NCBI GenBank assembly: GCA_017590115.1
Contig: JAGGNK010015114.1
Span: 1,929,307 to 1,993,306 of the forward strand
DNA length: 64,000 bases
Source of the DNA: Montifringilla adamsi
Taxonomy: Eukaryota; Chordata; Aves; Passeriformes; Passeridae
Direction of reading: 5' to 3'
Every line of letters starts with the position of its first letter. Within the stretch, counting starts at the first letter, position 1. The position numbers and the translations under genes are program-made. Shown piece by piece: positions 24,531 through 36,902 of the stretch. A model generated the notes under the pieces. It saw nothing but the letters and a program-made list of their open reading frames with translations, made no database searches and was not told the origin of the DNA.

Positions 24531-27500
24531 CCAGTCAAATGGAGCTCAGCCCTCATCAAAGACAGCTTCTTTATTTTCAATAACGCAGACTTGGCTTTGA
24601 TTTGCATTTGGGTTCTTTGTTTCAAAATCTTTTTGTTGTTCTGGCTGCTAGAGTAAATTTTAAATTTAAGAAACCCCAACTAATGCTACAGGATTCTGAA
24701 ACGTAGCACTTCTGTCAGAACTAGGACATACATCTCACTAGTGATATTAAACAACAAAAGCGTTATTTTTCTCCCTTACCCAGTCAAATATGCTCTTTGA
24801 GTATGGACTGCCATTCTTCGAAAAAATATCTGAGTGCCTTAAAGACATCTAAAACTCCACCAATATAAAATATGGAACATACCAAAGAAAGACATGCTTC
24901 TTATTAATTTCAATTAAAACATTTATCCACTACACTCAGATATTCAGACTCTACCTTATTACACTGATGAATGTAGATCTTCCTAGTTTTGTACATTGTA
25001 ATGGAATGCATCCAGTGATCAATATGAAGCAGGGACCAATCTTAACAATTTTGCAAATAATTTTAATAGTGCAGGTGTTATTTTAATATAGCTATAATTT
25101 CTTCTAATGTTCATATGAGTTTGCTCCATTTTATATAGGGATTGGAACTTGCATTTTACCTTTTGTGACAGTTATATGACCATTTAGAGCCTTCCTTGCA
25201 TTTGCCATTCTTGGAATAAATGGAGCTCTATGAATTTGTAATCAACAAACATGGTCCCCTTGGCTATTAAAATGTTTCTGAGAGTTAATGTTAACGAAAG
25301 AGACCAAAGAACTTGTAATTAGGACAATACTCTTCTGTTTTGAACTGCAGTAAGAATTGATATAGTAGGCATCCACTAAAGAAAGGTAAAAGTGGTAAGA
25401 GCTGTCAAAACAAGCTGCATAAACTTTTCGGAGTCTCATATTCTCAGATATGGTATTTCCTTATCTGTCTTCTTCCACCTACCAAGTGAAACTCTGAACC
25501 ACAATTCCTTGGCTTTGTTTGGACATAAATGAAGTATGAGGCTTGCTATTTTTGAAATAGTTGAAGGAGACCCTAATTTAAATTTGCGTTGAACTGAAGA
25601 CTGCAGGTCACTTTGCATTTTCCTGCTGTTTGCCTCCTATTTTGGGGATGTAAAACCATGAACATTTTGATGGACTTCAGGAGTCAAAGGCTATAGTGTA
25701 TTGTTGACCTTGTTACTGCTAAAGAGGAAGGTAACATCTGCTTCATGTTTCCCCTGTGCTAGCTTTATAGCATCTGTACTGGAAACTGCGTAAGTTCTAT
25801 TATCTACTGTACTTCATTTACCCACTGGTTTCAAATACACTGGTGGACCCACTTTCTGGTGGGCTAGAAAGAGTGGACCAAGAACAAAAGAATTGTTGCA
25901 CAGTATTTTTAAACATCAAACCAGCACCATTTATAAAACATGATCAGAATTATTTCAGCAATTGGCACACTGAAAAAATTGTAAACCAGAATAGTACAAT
26001 CTATAGGCATAACTAACATTTTCAAACAAACTACTCTGTAAGCTCTGCTCATGGGAAAAAGGTTCAGAACTTCTGAAACTACTTGAAACTCTGCTGACAG
26101 TTCCTTCTGCCTGGACTATCCACGGCACTCTGTGGCCCTTCCAGCAGAGATGAAGACCTTTGTGCGTGTTTACAAGATCAGCTCCAAACAGATAATCCGG
26201 TATCACTCCCTGCCTTTGTTTGATCACTATTCACTACAGTGTTGTCGAGTCACCCAATATATTCTTGGTGTAAAAAAACCAAAATGTAATTTCTCAACAC
26301 AGGGGAAAGTCAACATTCAAGGCACAAATTCCCTTTAGACTCTAACACAGAAAGCCTGTCTTCCCTACTTATTTCAGCAGCACAACATTTCCATTTATGT
26401 GTTGCCTCTTGTTTTCTAAAACTTGGCAATGTAAGTCCACAATGTACCACAACCTCTCTGTATCAATGAACACAGAAGATCAGATGTGAATTATGGGTTG
26501 AACATCCAGTTGCAGGGGTTGCTGCTAACAAAACACTAACAGTTTTATCTTTGAGATTAAAGAGATTTAAGTAATTGCAAGTCCCTGAATAAACACATGC
26601 AGTATCTCTGCTCAGGCACATTATACTGCATTATCAAACTCATGTATTTCATTAAATCTAGCAAAATATTTTTCTGCAGTTTGCATAGATCTCTTCCTGC
26701 ACAACTTCTACAGACATTTCATGGCTGAGTCTGCACATGGACTACTCATTAGCTTGAGAGGAACTGTACACAAAGGCTGGAAGAATGCACCCTGGATTTG
26801 GAGGTATATTTTGTGAATTAAAAAAATTTGACAGTTCTGTTATTAGAGGCTTTTCCTGAGCAATATAAATTCCAAATAAATAATGACAAGCAGAAAGCTG
26901 ATAAAATTGCCAGCTCATTATAAAAAGTACAACTGAAATACAGTAAACATAAAAAACCATGATGAACAGAAATCTGCAACATCCTTTATTCCCTCCCTCT
27001 TTCAACCCTGACAAGTGTTTTTTATCTTTCCAAGATACATTATCAGATTTCAAACTGGGATAACAGCCCTCTGAAAAGGTTTCGTTTGCTGAATAATAAT
27101 TCTTAGTTCTTCCAAATATATTCAGCTGAGTTCTCCCACCAGGTATCTACTAAACAAACAGGATGTTGAAAGAACTCTTCTCTGGCAAGCACTCTCATTT
27201 TCTTTCAAAAAAAGGCTCATGCCCTCTCTCAAACAATTTTTCGGAAGATAATTCTCGACATGTGGGATTAATCATAGCCCAAAGCTTGCTTCTGCCATGT
27301 GACTAACTATTTCCACCTGACTCAAAGGACACAGGCCAAAACATTCCAGCCTTAATGCTCTTTGCTCACACCTTGTCCCTAAAGTTGTGCAGGAAAAAGG
27401 AGAGGGACTGCATCATTCATACTTTATAAGCCAAAGGCCAAAAAGTAGTATGAGGAGCAATTTTTATACAATTTGGTGATCTATTTTGTTTAAGAACTGT

Positions 27501-28686
27501 CCCAGAATTAAATTTCTCTGCATTTATCATGTCCAAGGATGCAGTGATTTATGTGATGTATCACATGCTATTACAAGGTTTCTCACATCGTAAACACAGC
27601 TTATAATGCGTCTCAAGCATGATACGCACCACGAACAATTTCACATGATGAAAGCTATCTTTATGCCTTTTATCATTCAGACATGTTAGTGAGTTCCCCC
27701 AAAAGATTATTGAGGAGTCTAATAGACTAAAAACCTATTTCAACAATTCTTTTACAGTCTTTCAATTAAGCAATGTGAAATTCTGCATCTAAATGATCCT
27801 CCCCTTAATAACTCAGGAATAATCACACCCTCTTGCCCTTGGTGCCAGACCACTAGGGTATTTTAACAAATTAATGAATTTATAATTTCATGAGAAGCTG
27901 TACCAGGAGAGAAATTATCCTTTGGGAAAAAAACATCTACCTTGTATGAAAGATGTTTGCACTGAAGGGCTTAGACCGTGTTCTTCTGACAAGGAGGTGT
28001 AAATGAAGAGATTAACAAAAAAAAAATCAGTGTTGTTAACAAGAAATACCACAAACCATTGCAATCAACTTCTCTTTGATCTTAAGGTCATTTTCTAACA
28101 GAGTACCAAACATCACTGGAAACATTCCCTTACTCAGAGGATCTCCTTCCAGGTAGTTATTTGAACATGGCTCTACACCTCTTAAGTTCCAGGGAACGAG
28201 CAGGTTTTACTGTACTACGTAATGGAAAATGCTTAGTGTCCCAGCAGAAGTCCTTTCCTCAAGAGCTGGACAGACCAAAGCCTCACACAGCCATTCTGGA
28301 CCTACAAGCTGGATGTGAAACGCAGCTCCCCGTACCTGACAGAGAACATAATTCAGTGGAACGGTGTATCAGAAATTGCTCCCCACCTCCTTCACCAGGC
28401 CTCACCATCACCAGGATGAGCTACTGCACTCCCCCAGCTATTGTGCTAAAGGTTTTGAGGCCACACATGGATTGAAAAAGACCTGCAGGCAATGCCAGAC
28501 ACGCCCGAGATGCCTGCAGAGCAGAGGACCTCCCTGCAGAGCTCCCCAAGCAGAGCCCCTGCTCCTCACAAGACTGGACCTAGGGCAGGCACCTGCATCC
28601 CTTCCAGCCCAGCACCGGTTTGCACAGACACTACCAGGTCTCCTTTCCCTGCATGAGGCTCCAGCTTCCACCTGAGACAGGGAGGT
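24531..28686. other. Non-coding stretch, no supported gene
   Basis: AT-rich unique sequence up to about 28.1 kb, then a more GC-balanced segment (28160-28680) with overlapping open frames in two phases that give no recognisable protein. No repeat family was identified with confidence. Confidence 0.45.
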
Positions 28687-29282
28687 TGTGAAAAATGCGT
28701 ATTTTGTGATTTGCTTTCTGCAGATATTAAAATGAATATTGTATATGTTACGTTAGAAAGTTATGCTGTATTAATTTTCTTAAGTAGTGTGTTAAATACA
28801 ATTTTAGGTTACAACATAATTTTAAAATAGAAACTATGTATGTGGGATATTTTTTTAAAGAAAGGAATGAGGTACTCACACCAGGTAGCAGCCACCGACA
28901 CCTAAATCTTTCAGAGAAAGAGAATTTATTGCTCCACTATTAGAAGAAACTAACTTATGCCTGCCTCACTCAGCAGAGTGACCAGACAGAATCCTTTGTT
29001 TGAATGGAATTTATGCATCATGTATCAAGTGTATGAATATGCAACAGACTATTGTTTTTAAGGGTTAATCCTCTGTTAATGTGTGTCCTTTTTTGTCCTT
29101 CTGGGCTTATTTTGCCCAGAAAGAGGTACCTGGACTGTTCGTAGCTCTGTGTTTTTGTCACATATTGTCCTAATCCAAATTGTCCAAATTTTTATTACTC
29201 TAATTATATTGCTATTTTTATAACCATTTTATTACTAATAAACTTAAAAAAAATTAAAACCAAGTGATTGGCATTTTTCACA
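28687..29282 (+). mobile_element. Solo LTR of an endogenous retrovirus, 596 bp, with intact ends
   Basis: The element begins TGTGAAAAATGC and ends GCATTTTTCACA, a perfect 12-bp terminal inverted repeat with the canonical TG...CA ends. The four bases AGGT occur directly before (28683-28686) and directly after (29283-29286), a 4-bp target-site duplication of the kind made by class I (ERV1-like) integrases. AATAAA at 29237-29242, about 40 bases before the end, sets plus orientation. The body (for example ATGTGGGATATTTTTTTAAA and GGGCTTATTTTGCCCAGAAA) is familiar from songbird genomes. No gag, pol or env sequence flanks it, so it arose by LTR-LTR recombination. Family name not assigned. Confidence 0.88.
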
Positions 29283-31974
29283 AGGTTGTTCACAGGATGG
29301 TGCCCTTTGGGCCCACCCTCCTGGCCTGTGTGAAGTCATGCACACTGCTTTGCTCTTCTTTCCAGCATAAGCACATTGAGTCTGGAAAACTCTTTAATAA
29401 GGAGCTGTACTTTTTAACCTGAATTAATTTCTGCCCTTCCACTAGTTCAGTGACTTTCCTCTCTTGTTTGAATGTGTTAAGGAAGATTTAAGTGATGATA
29501 AAAATTACAATAAATTACATTAAATTCTTAAACCTGAACTTTGTATTCTTAAACTATTTTTCTCCCTACCATCATTTCCATCAGCTTATTTTAAATAACC
29601 AAATTATTTTCCTAAGAATAAAATGTTTAGCAATGCTCAGCAAGTATTCCTTTGCCCTTGTCTAGGCTGCCATCAAACTACTTCTTTGTCTTCACACTTC
29701 CTTTATTTTATAATAGACCTTGCATTTCAAGTACTTCAGTACTCTTTTTGTGTTCTGCTTTAAAGATCAAACTACAAATTTGTTTTATCATATAAAACGA
29801 GTTCTTGCCACAAACCCAATATTATGTTTCCTTTTTCCAGTTACATTCCTAATTCTTTAGTTGTGTAATTTGTCCAAACCATTATCTTGTATTGACATAG
29901 CTGGGAAGCTGCACAATGCAAAAAACCATTCTATTACTACACAATATTCAATAAGCAAGCTTTGCTACATTGAATTTTACATAGTCTGCTTGAGCAAGGT
30001 CAAACCTCCATTTCCAGTTATTTCCTACATCAGTTGGTGTGATTAAATTGAAAGTATAAATCACTGAATTGTTCAGTCTTGAACTATAAATAAAGACACT
30101 AATAGGCCATTTCCTGTTAATTTTCCGCCAGTATAGCGGGACTACTTGCCCAGGAACAGATACTGTAAAGATTTTAGATTATATAGAAGATTTTTCTCTG
30201 ACTCACTAATATTTTATTTCTACATGACAACAATCTAGAAAGAGTTCATATCCACAAAGTTCTTTTTGCTTAGTTCTTTGAAACTACTCAATGAAAGAAG
30301 TCCTTGCAAGCCCCCCGGAGTCTGCCTCTTCTGGATGTTTATTTATTTATATTATGGATGTTTATTTATTAAAGATTTCAAGAGTCTTATGAGAGAGAGG
30401 AACTACAACAGCCTCTTATTATAACTACTAATACACTTCTCAGGTATTTCATGTGTGATTATTGCTATTGGTATTGGAAATCTGAAAAGGGAAACTTTCC
30501 AGTTAAATAAATAATGAAATGTAAAAAGAAATCAAATAAATATCATTATGCCCACCTTTATCTGAAAAGACAGGACAAAAAGCCCACAGGTATTGGATGT
30601 AAGCTGTGATCTAAAACCCAGGAAATGAAAAGCAAGGATACATACCGCAGTGCAACTTTCAGACATCTCTCAAGGAGTTACCAGTGCTGCAGTGAATTTC
30701 CCTTCCAGCTTGCTCACTGCTGAGTGTTTTTCAATACTTTATTGCTGTATTTCATCAGCTTCACAAGTCTTTTTGTTTGTAAATGTATTTCCTTTCAGGA
30801 AACTTCATGAGGTTTCTGCTGAGCCACTTCACCACCACAGTGAGATCCCCTTAGTGGCATCACAGCCAGTGCTCTCGGTCCTTCACCCCTGCCATGGGGA
30901 CATTCTGTGTCACCACTGCCCAGCCCATTACTGAAGGCACCTGACAGTGCCGGCCCCGAATCTCAGCCATGCAGTCCATCTGATCCATTCTCTGAGTGGT
31001 GCTTCCCAAAAGTAGCCCAAGTTTAAATGTCATCACCTGAGAAGTCAATAACATGCAGTCATGAAAATTACAGCTCAGACTACTTTCTTGGATTTTACAG
31101 GAAATCTGTGGCATAGGCTGAGATGATACATAGCCAGACTCCATTTCTCTGGGACAGCTTTCTACTGAAAAGAAACTATGAAGCTGTGCTTTTTTTTCTT
31201 CCTGAAACTCTCACCTTGCAGATTCAGCTGGAGTCTAGGCAGGAGTGATAATATCAGTCTTTCTTATCACATGACACTGATTTATCCCCAGTGCTCTACA
31301 GGACACACAAAACAAATGTAAAACATCATGAAAAATCATGTAACTTAGAAGAATTTTATCACAATGAAAACATTTCAGAAGGGTATTTACATCTCATTAA
31401 ACAACTAACTGCTGGGGAAGATAAGCTCCTTTCAGCTGAAGGAAGTAAGTAATAGCAAGAAATGTGACTACACACCTAGTGAAAGATAACTAAAACCAGC
31501 CTTCCTTCTAAACCAGAGCATTGTTTCACCTGGGTGTATTTAAACAGCCTACAAATCAGCTGTACAAGTTTTCTCCCTGCTCCAGTGGTTACATGGATTT
31601 TCTCAGATTATCTGTTAAAATTTAAGGTAAGGAATCTCCCAGAGTACTTCTCTTTCTCAAAGTCACTCCTAAAGCAGATTGAAGGATGACAGATCCACTT
31701 TATGGTAATTTTAAAATTCTTCCACCCTGACTGGAGAGAGGTTTTAAAAAGCTTTCTCTGAAATGATAACAAAACCACAGACAGGAGTCTTCCATTTCTC
31801 CTTTAAAAGGTAGTTTCTGTGTATTTTTCCTCATGGTGGAAGTGTTAGCTTGGCATAGAAGCACTGTTTAGAGCCCAAGTCTTTGCACTAGAATATAGGA
31901 ATTCTCCGTGCATTTTGGCCTTCCTCCTTTTCTCCACTGTTCACAGAAAAAGAGGATAAACCCTGACCAAATGC
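29283..31974. other. Non-coding stretch, no supported gene
   Basis: Mostly AT-rich. A small 23-bp-period direct repeat of TGGATGTTTATTTATT occurs at 30332 and 30355. Open frames at 30650-30934 (plus) and 30860-31144 (minus) overlap antisense and resemble no known product. Confidence 0.45.
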
Positions 31975-32453
31975 GATGTCAGTATTGTCAAAAAGTCTAT
32001 TTCTGAAATACTCTGACCTGTAATTATCCAGCAACTTATTATTTCCTTTTTTTTTTGTTTTTCAAGTGTTTGTACTCTCACTATCTTTGGTCATCTAGTC
32101 TATGAGATCCAGAATTGTCTACTGTGTCCTTTAAAATGAAAACATAACTAAGTTTGTCCAGAATCATTCACTTTTGAAGTACACAGCCCTACTATAAAAT
32201 ACCTCTCAAGTACCTAGATGTCAGTATTGTCAAAAAGTCTATTTCTGAAATACTCTGACCTGTAATTATCCAGCAACTTATTATTTCCTTTTTTTTTTTG
32301 TTTTTGAAGTGTTCTCACGATCTTTGGTCATCTAGTCTATGAGATCCAGAATTGTCTACTGTGTCCTTTAAAATGAAAACATAACTAAGTTTGTCCAGAA
32401 TCATTCACTTTTGAAGTACACAGCCCTACTATAAAATACCTCTCAAGTACCTA
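31975..32453 (+). repeat. Tandem duplication, two units of 242 and ~237 bp
   Basis: GATGTCAGTATTGTCAAAAA starts unit 1 at 31975 and unit 2 at 32217. The units are nearly identical to TCTCAAGTACCTA. Differences are concentrated around a T-run near 32048-32060 and 32289-32299: unit 1 reads CAAGTGTTTGTACTCTCAC where unit 2 reads GAAGTGTTCTCAC. Both lie directly against each other with no spacer. No frame is conserved. This is a recent segmental event, or less likely an assembly artefact. Confidence 0.92.
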
Positions 32454-35400
32454 AACTACCCTCAGTCAACAGGACTACAGAAATTTTTTTGTTACTTTGA
32501 GACAGTTGCACAATGAGATGCAACATAAATGAGATGATGACAGTCACTGAAGGGGAAAATAGTATCTCTTACAAAAGATGAGGTCCAGAAAGGATTTATT
32601 ACCCAGGTGTTTCTGCAAGAAAGCCCAGCATGCTCAGTAATGAGTTAAACAGACACTAATTTGTCTTGTGCTTGTGCTATTCCTTTCAAATGAAGCAAGG
32701 CAGGAACACCTGTCAGATTAGGGTATGAAAAGAGATACAGATATTTTTCAACTGTCTGAAACTGGCAAACTTCCCCTCTAACTCATGTACACACATGAAC
32801 ACTGCACACACCTGGAGATCTGCAAGGCAGAGACCCCACAAACATCCTGAGCTCTACTACGATCTGAACATAAAGAACAACAAATCATCTGAGCAAGTTC
32901 TTCAGGACTAAGTCTGTGTGTCTGTGGAGATTACTCTGCAAAGAACAAGACACAAATGCAGCTTCTTCAAAGCAAAGTGAGAAGAGAACATGTCCTTGTC
33001 GCTGAGCAGTGAAAATAATGATGCCCTAGAATTAAACCTGGCCTGAACTTCCCCAAATTAAATTGATTCTTGTATGAACTGACATCCCATTGCTTTTGAG
33101 AAGCCAAATGTAATATATTTATGAACTGGACAGATGTCTTCAATATTACAGTGCTGTCAGCAATCCTGCCTGATGTTTAATATTTCATACCATAACACAG
33201 AGTATTTTCAGAGAGCCACTATGTGGTGAGAAACCTTTGAGGAGGAATCTGGGGCCACTGATGTCAAAGACCACTCATGCTGTGCTCTGAAGAACACTGG
33301 AGTGGCCATTTCATGTAATACTGGCCACACAATGCAAACTGGATTAAACTGAATTTGAAACACATTGCCTTTTGGTGGAGCTGGATCAAATCTCATTGTT
33401 AAGATCACTGAATCTTTTTCTCTTTCAAATGGAAAAATCCTTCTGTGTTCAGACCAAAGGGATTCTTGCACCTGCTTTGAAGGGATCATGCTGTCAACAT
33501 TAATGGGTGTCGGGTCAACCACATTTCTCTTTATGCAGTATTGCTAAATAAAAGTTTGAACATCCGTGTTTAATTTCACATTCCCCATGGATTAGCTGTT
33601 AATACATAAAAAAGGATTAGGCTGTGAATCAATAGTTAGATCTCAACCACCCTAATGCTATTCCCTCAAAACAAACCCAAAAAACCAAACCAACACCAAG
33701 TCAACCAGCTGAAACAGAAATCAATGATTGTGTTTACCTGCAATGAGCTCTAAGGCAGACTCCTCTTCTCACACCGAGTTACCTGCCAATGGATTGCCAC
33801 AAAGGACAGGAATTAAGCTCTTGCTCGTCCTGGCACCATCAGACTTGATCACAACATCAATAATTAAAACTTTTTTTGCTCAACTAACACCATCGCAATA
33901 ATAAGCTACAGAATGAAATGGGAGAAGCATGTCGAGCTGCAGATTTTCCTGACATAACCTGGTGTTGTTCCAGTTATTGAAGTTTAATGTAGTTCTAGGC
34001 TAAACTAAAGATATTGCAAGAGGGAAGAAATTCCTCTTGTGTAAATAAATTCTGACACAGCTGTAAATCTGATAAACAGATCTGCCATATGAGTTTTTCA
34101 ATACCTTTAGAGGAAGAAGTTCAAAGATACTTTATATACTTAGGTTAGGAATGCAGCTGGTCAAATGAGGGATGGTATTGAAATAATTTTAATTGCTACC
34201 CTGTAATTCAGGAAAATTTGTAAGTATACTTTCAACCTTCAAAGACAGTAGGAACATTATTTCATCAGCTCTGAATTGCAAATTAAGTTTCTTTTAGAGA
34301 GTTTTCTTCAATTTTATGGAAACATGAAAGCTGTTTTGGTACAGTTCCTTTTGGCATACAGCATTAATTATGTGTTTATGCTGGCCAGACACTTATTGTT
34401 TGATTTGTTCCTATGACCACACAACATAACTTCCATAACTTAATTTAAATATCTCATCTAAAACCAATTCTAATTTTGGAAACTTGTCACCATTAATGTC
34501 TATTTTCTCTTTATAAGACAGTATTTATTAAATGGCTATGGTTGTTAATGCCCTGCATTATGCTGAACTACACTATACTGTATATATTTTGTATGTACAT
34601 ACACCCACACACACTAAACTATGCTGCTTCTTTTTTCCCTAAAAAAGTATCACTTACAGATCAGTTTATTTTCACATCTATGTTTCTTTACTATTCTGTA
34701 AAATCCTTGAAAGCTGCAGGCTTGTTAATAGGTGCTACATGGATATTCATAGCAACTGATATCAAAGCCACCAGGTCAAATGAATGCTTCCTTAAGATAG
34801 CACTGTTTGTCACCAAGATTAAATGCCTTGTTAACGTTATGCATAAAATCAATTGATTTTGATTTTCTGACATCTGTTTCAGTTCTCCTCACTTATTAGT
34901 GACTAGCATTTATGGCTCTAAGGGAAAAATACTCAAAAAATATGTGCTTCATCTCTAGCCAGTGCTAAGCAGCTGGTAAAATTTTCAGAGGTGCAATGGT
35001 TGCTAAAGGATTGGAAAGTTAGACAAGTTCAGGTGCAGCACTGGAAATCCCCATGACACATGAACAGTAGCACTTGTAGGATCCCATATGCTCCACGTAC
35101 ACAGTACAAAGTTCCAGCCCCAATCAAAAGACCTGGAAACACCCTCAGATTCTCTGTCATACCCACAAATACACCACAGATGTCCAGTTAAGCTTTCTGG
35201 AATTGCAGCACTGCAGTGTCATAGCTTCCACATGGTTCAACCTACACAAATGTGGCACCTGCAGTAGCCAGGCTTCCTCTGGGCAACTCTGCTGGAGCCA
35301 CTGAGAAGTCCAGCCAGAACTCATGTTCTGGAATAGCTTGAAGCAAAACAAGTATGATGAGAAAGTTAAGTATGATCTCCTGAAATGTAAATTACACGAG

Positions 35401-36862
35401 CTTTAATAAAATGTTATTTCATTTGTCCTGGGTCTCAGGGAATGAGAGGCAGCTGGGAAGCACAGGCAGCAAAGACTGACTCTGCTGATTAGGGCAAAGC
35501 AGGAAGTCAGAGCAAGGAGGGTATTTCCAGCCAGTCACATGCAGATGGACCAGCAGCTCTGAAGGAGATGACAAAAGACTCCTACAGCAAATTCCTGGGA
35601 GTCTCCAAACTGAGGAACACATTCAGATTCCAAGGGGAAAGCAGTGGAAGGACTATCTCAGATGCTGTACTTAAAAAAAAAACAAAACATCTTTATAATT
35701 TCATAAAAGAGGAAGACTCTTGAGGAAGGAATAGTGAATAAATATGGCAAAGATGCATAGTGGACCAAAAGCCAGAGAAGTGATGTAAATCCAGAGAGCT
35801 TGGACAGGATATCAACCATGGTGAAGTCTCAGTGGAAAACGCAGACTGTCTTTGATAGATATTGAGGAAAGTAAGTCTGGAAGTTCATGGTGTATCAGAA
35901 GGGCCTAATACAGCTAATAGTGAACAGATTTATAAAGGCATGGATGAGGCAGTGGTTATCTATAAAGATCCTCAGTAAATAAGGAAGTTTATTCTAGTAA
36001 TAATAACCCAAAAGGCATTACAAGGATTTCAGAAATATTTTGCCTGTGCCAAAATTTCATTTTTCATGGGAAGATTCAAAATGTAGGAGGAGAACATTTC
36101 TATTCTGCTTTTTAAAGAGAAAGAGATGCCGTAATAAATCCTGTGCCTGAAGCTAACCAGACAACTCCAAGGCTCACAAGAAGATTTTGTGATGCCTTCT
36201 GCTCCTGGTGTCTGAGGACAGGCCTGATTTCAGGAAACAATCAGGCTGTGGTGCACTCTGGGCTTTCCACACCACTAACTCCACCAAAAAGCAATTCCAA
36301 AGAGGTGAAATCCCAGTCAATGATTAGCTAATGAGTACTGCAGAACAGCACTCCCCAGCAGCGAGACAGCCAGTGTCACTCGAGCCGCTCCTCGTGACCA
36401 GGGCCGGCGCTCCTGCAGCGAGAGCACTCTGCTGGGGGACAGCTCCCTGTCACAGGGACCTCCTGCACCTGGAGCCAGCCAAGCCTCCCACAAGGAGCGT
36501 GAGCATCCAGCGGCTGTGCAAACTGCTTGGAAGGATCTGAAGGTAGTATAAACTCTTACAGGACACAAAACACTGAGGCTTCTCAATATGAATGCTTGCC
36601 ATCGTTTTGAACAGGATAACTGTGACATCAGCCTTGATTCTCTAAAGAAGGCCTTTAGCAAAAATCTCCTGCTCTTGGAAACAAAGTGCTTGTAGTAAAC
36701 TGGTACGACCAGGTCAAATGGAGATGATGACAAAATGTAACCAACAAAGACACTGGCACTCAGGAGAGGACCTGGCTCTGACCCAGCTGGTCAGATCCCA
36801 ACCAGCCACAGGCAGAACTCTGCTGCTATCCTCTGGATAGGGCAAAGTCTATCCTCTGACTG
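32454..36862. other. Non-coding stretch, no supported gene
   Basis: No recognisable gene or young repeat. A 104-codon minus frame at 33208-33522 extends upstream to a possible acceptor and is discussed as a candidate exon. The segment 36330-36540 is relatively GC-rich with a few CpG and overlapping open frames on both strands, of no recognisable identity. Confidence 0.45.
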
Positions 36863-36863
36863 C

Positions 36864-36902
36864 ATATATATATATATATATATACATATATTATATATAT
36901 AT
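36864..36902. repeat. TA dinucleotide microsatellite
   Basis: An alternating TA tract with small interruptions (TACATATATTATATATATA) forms a self-complementary, easily melted sequence of about 39 bases. It is a likely length polymorphism. Confidence 0.9.
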
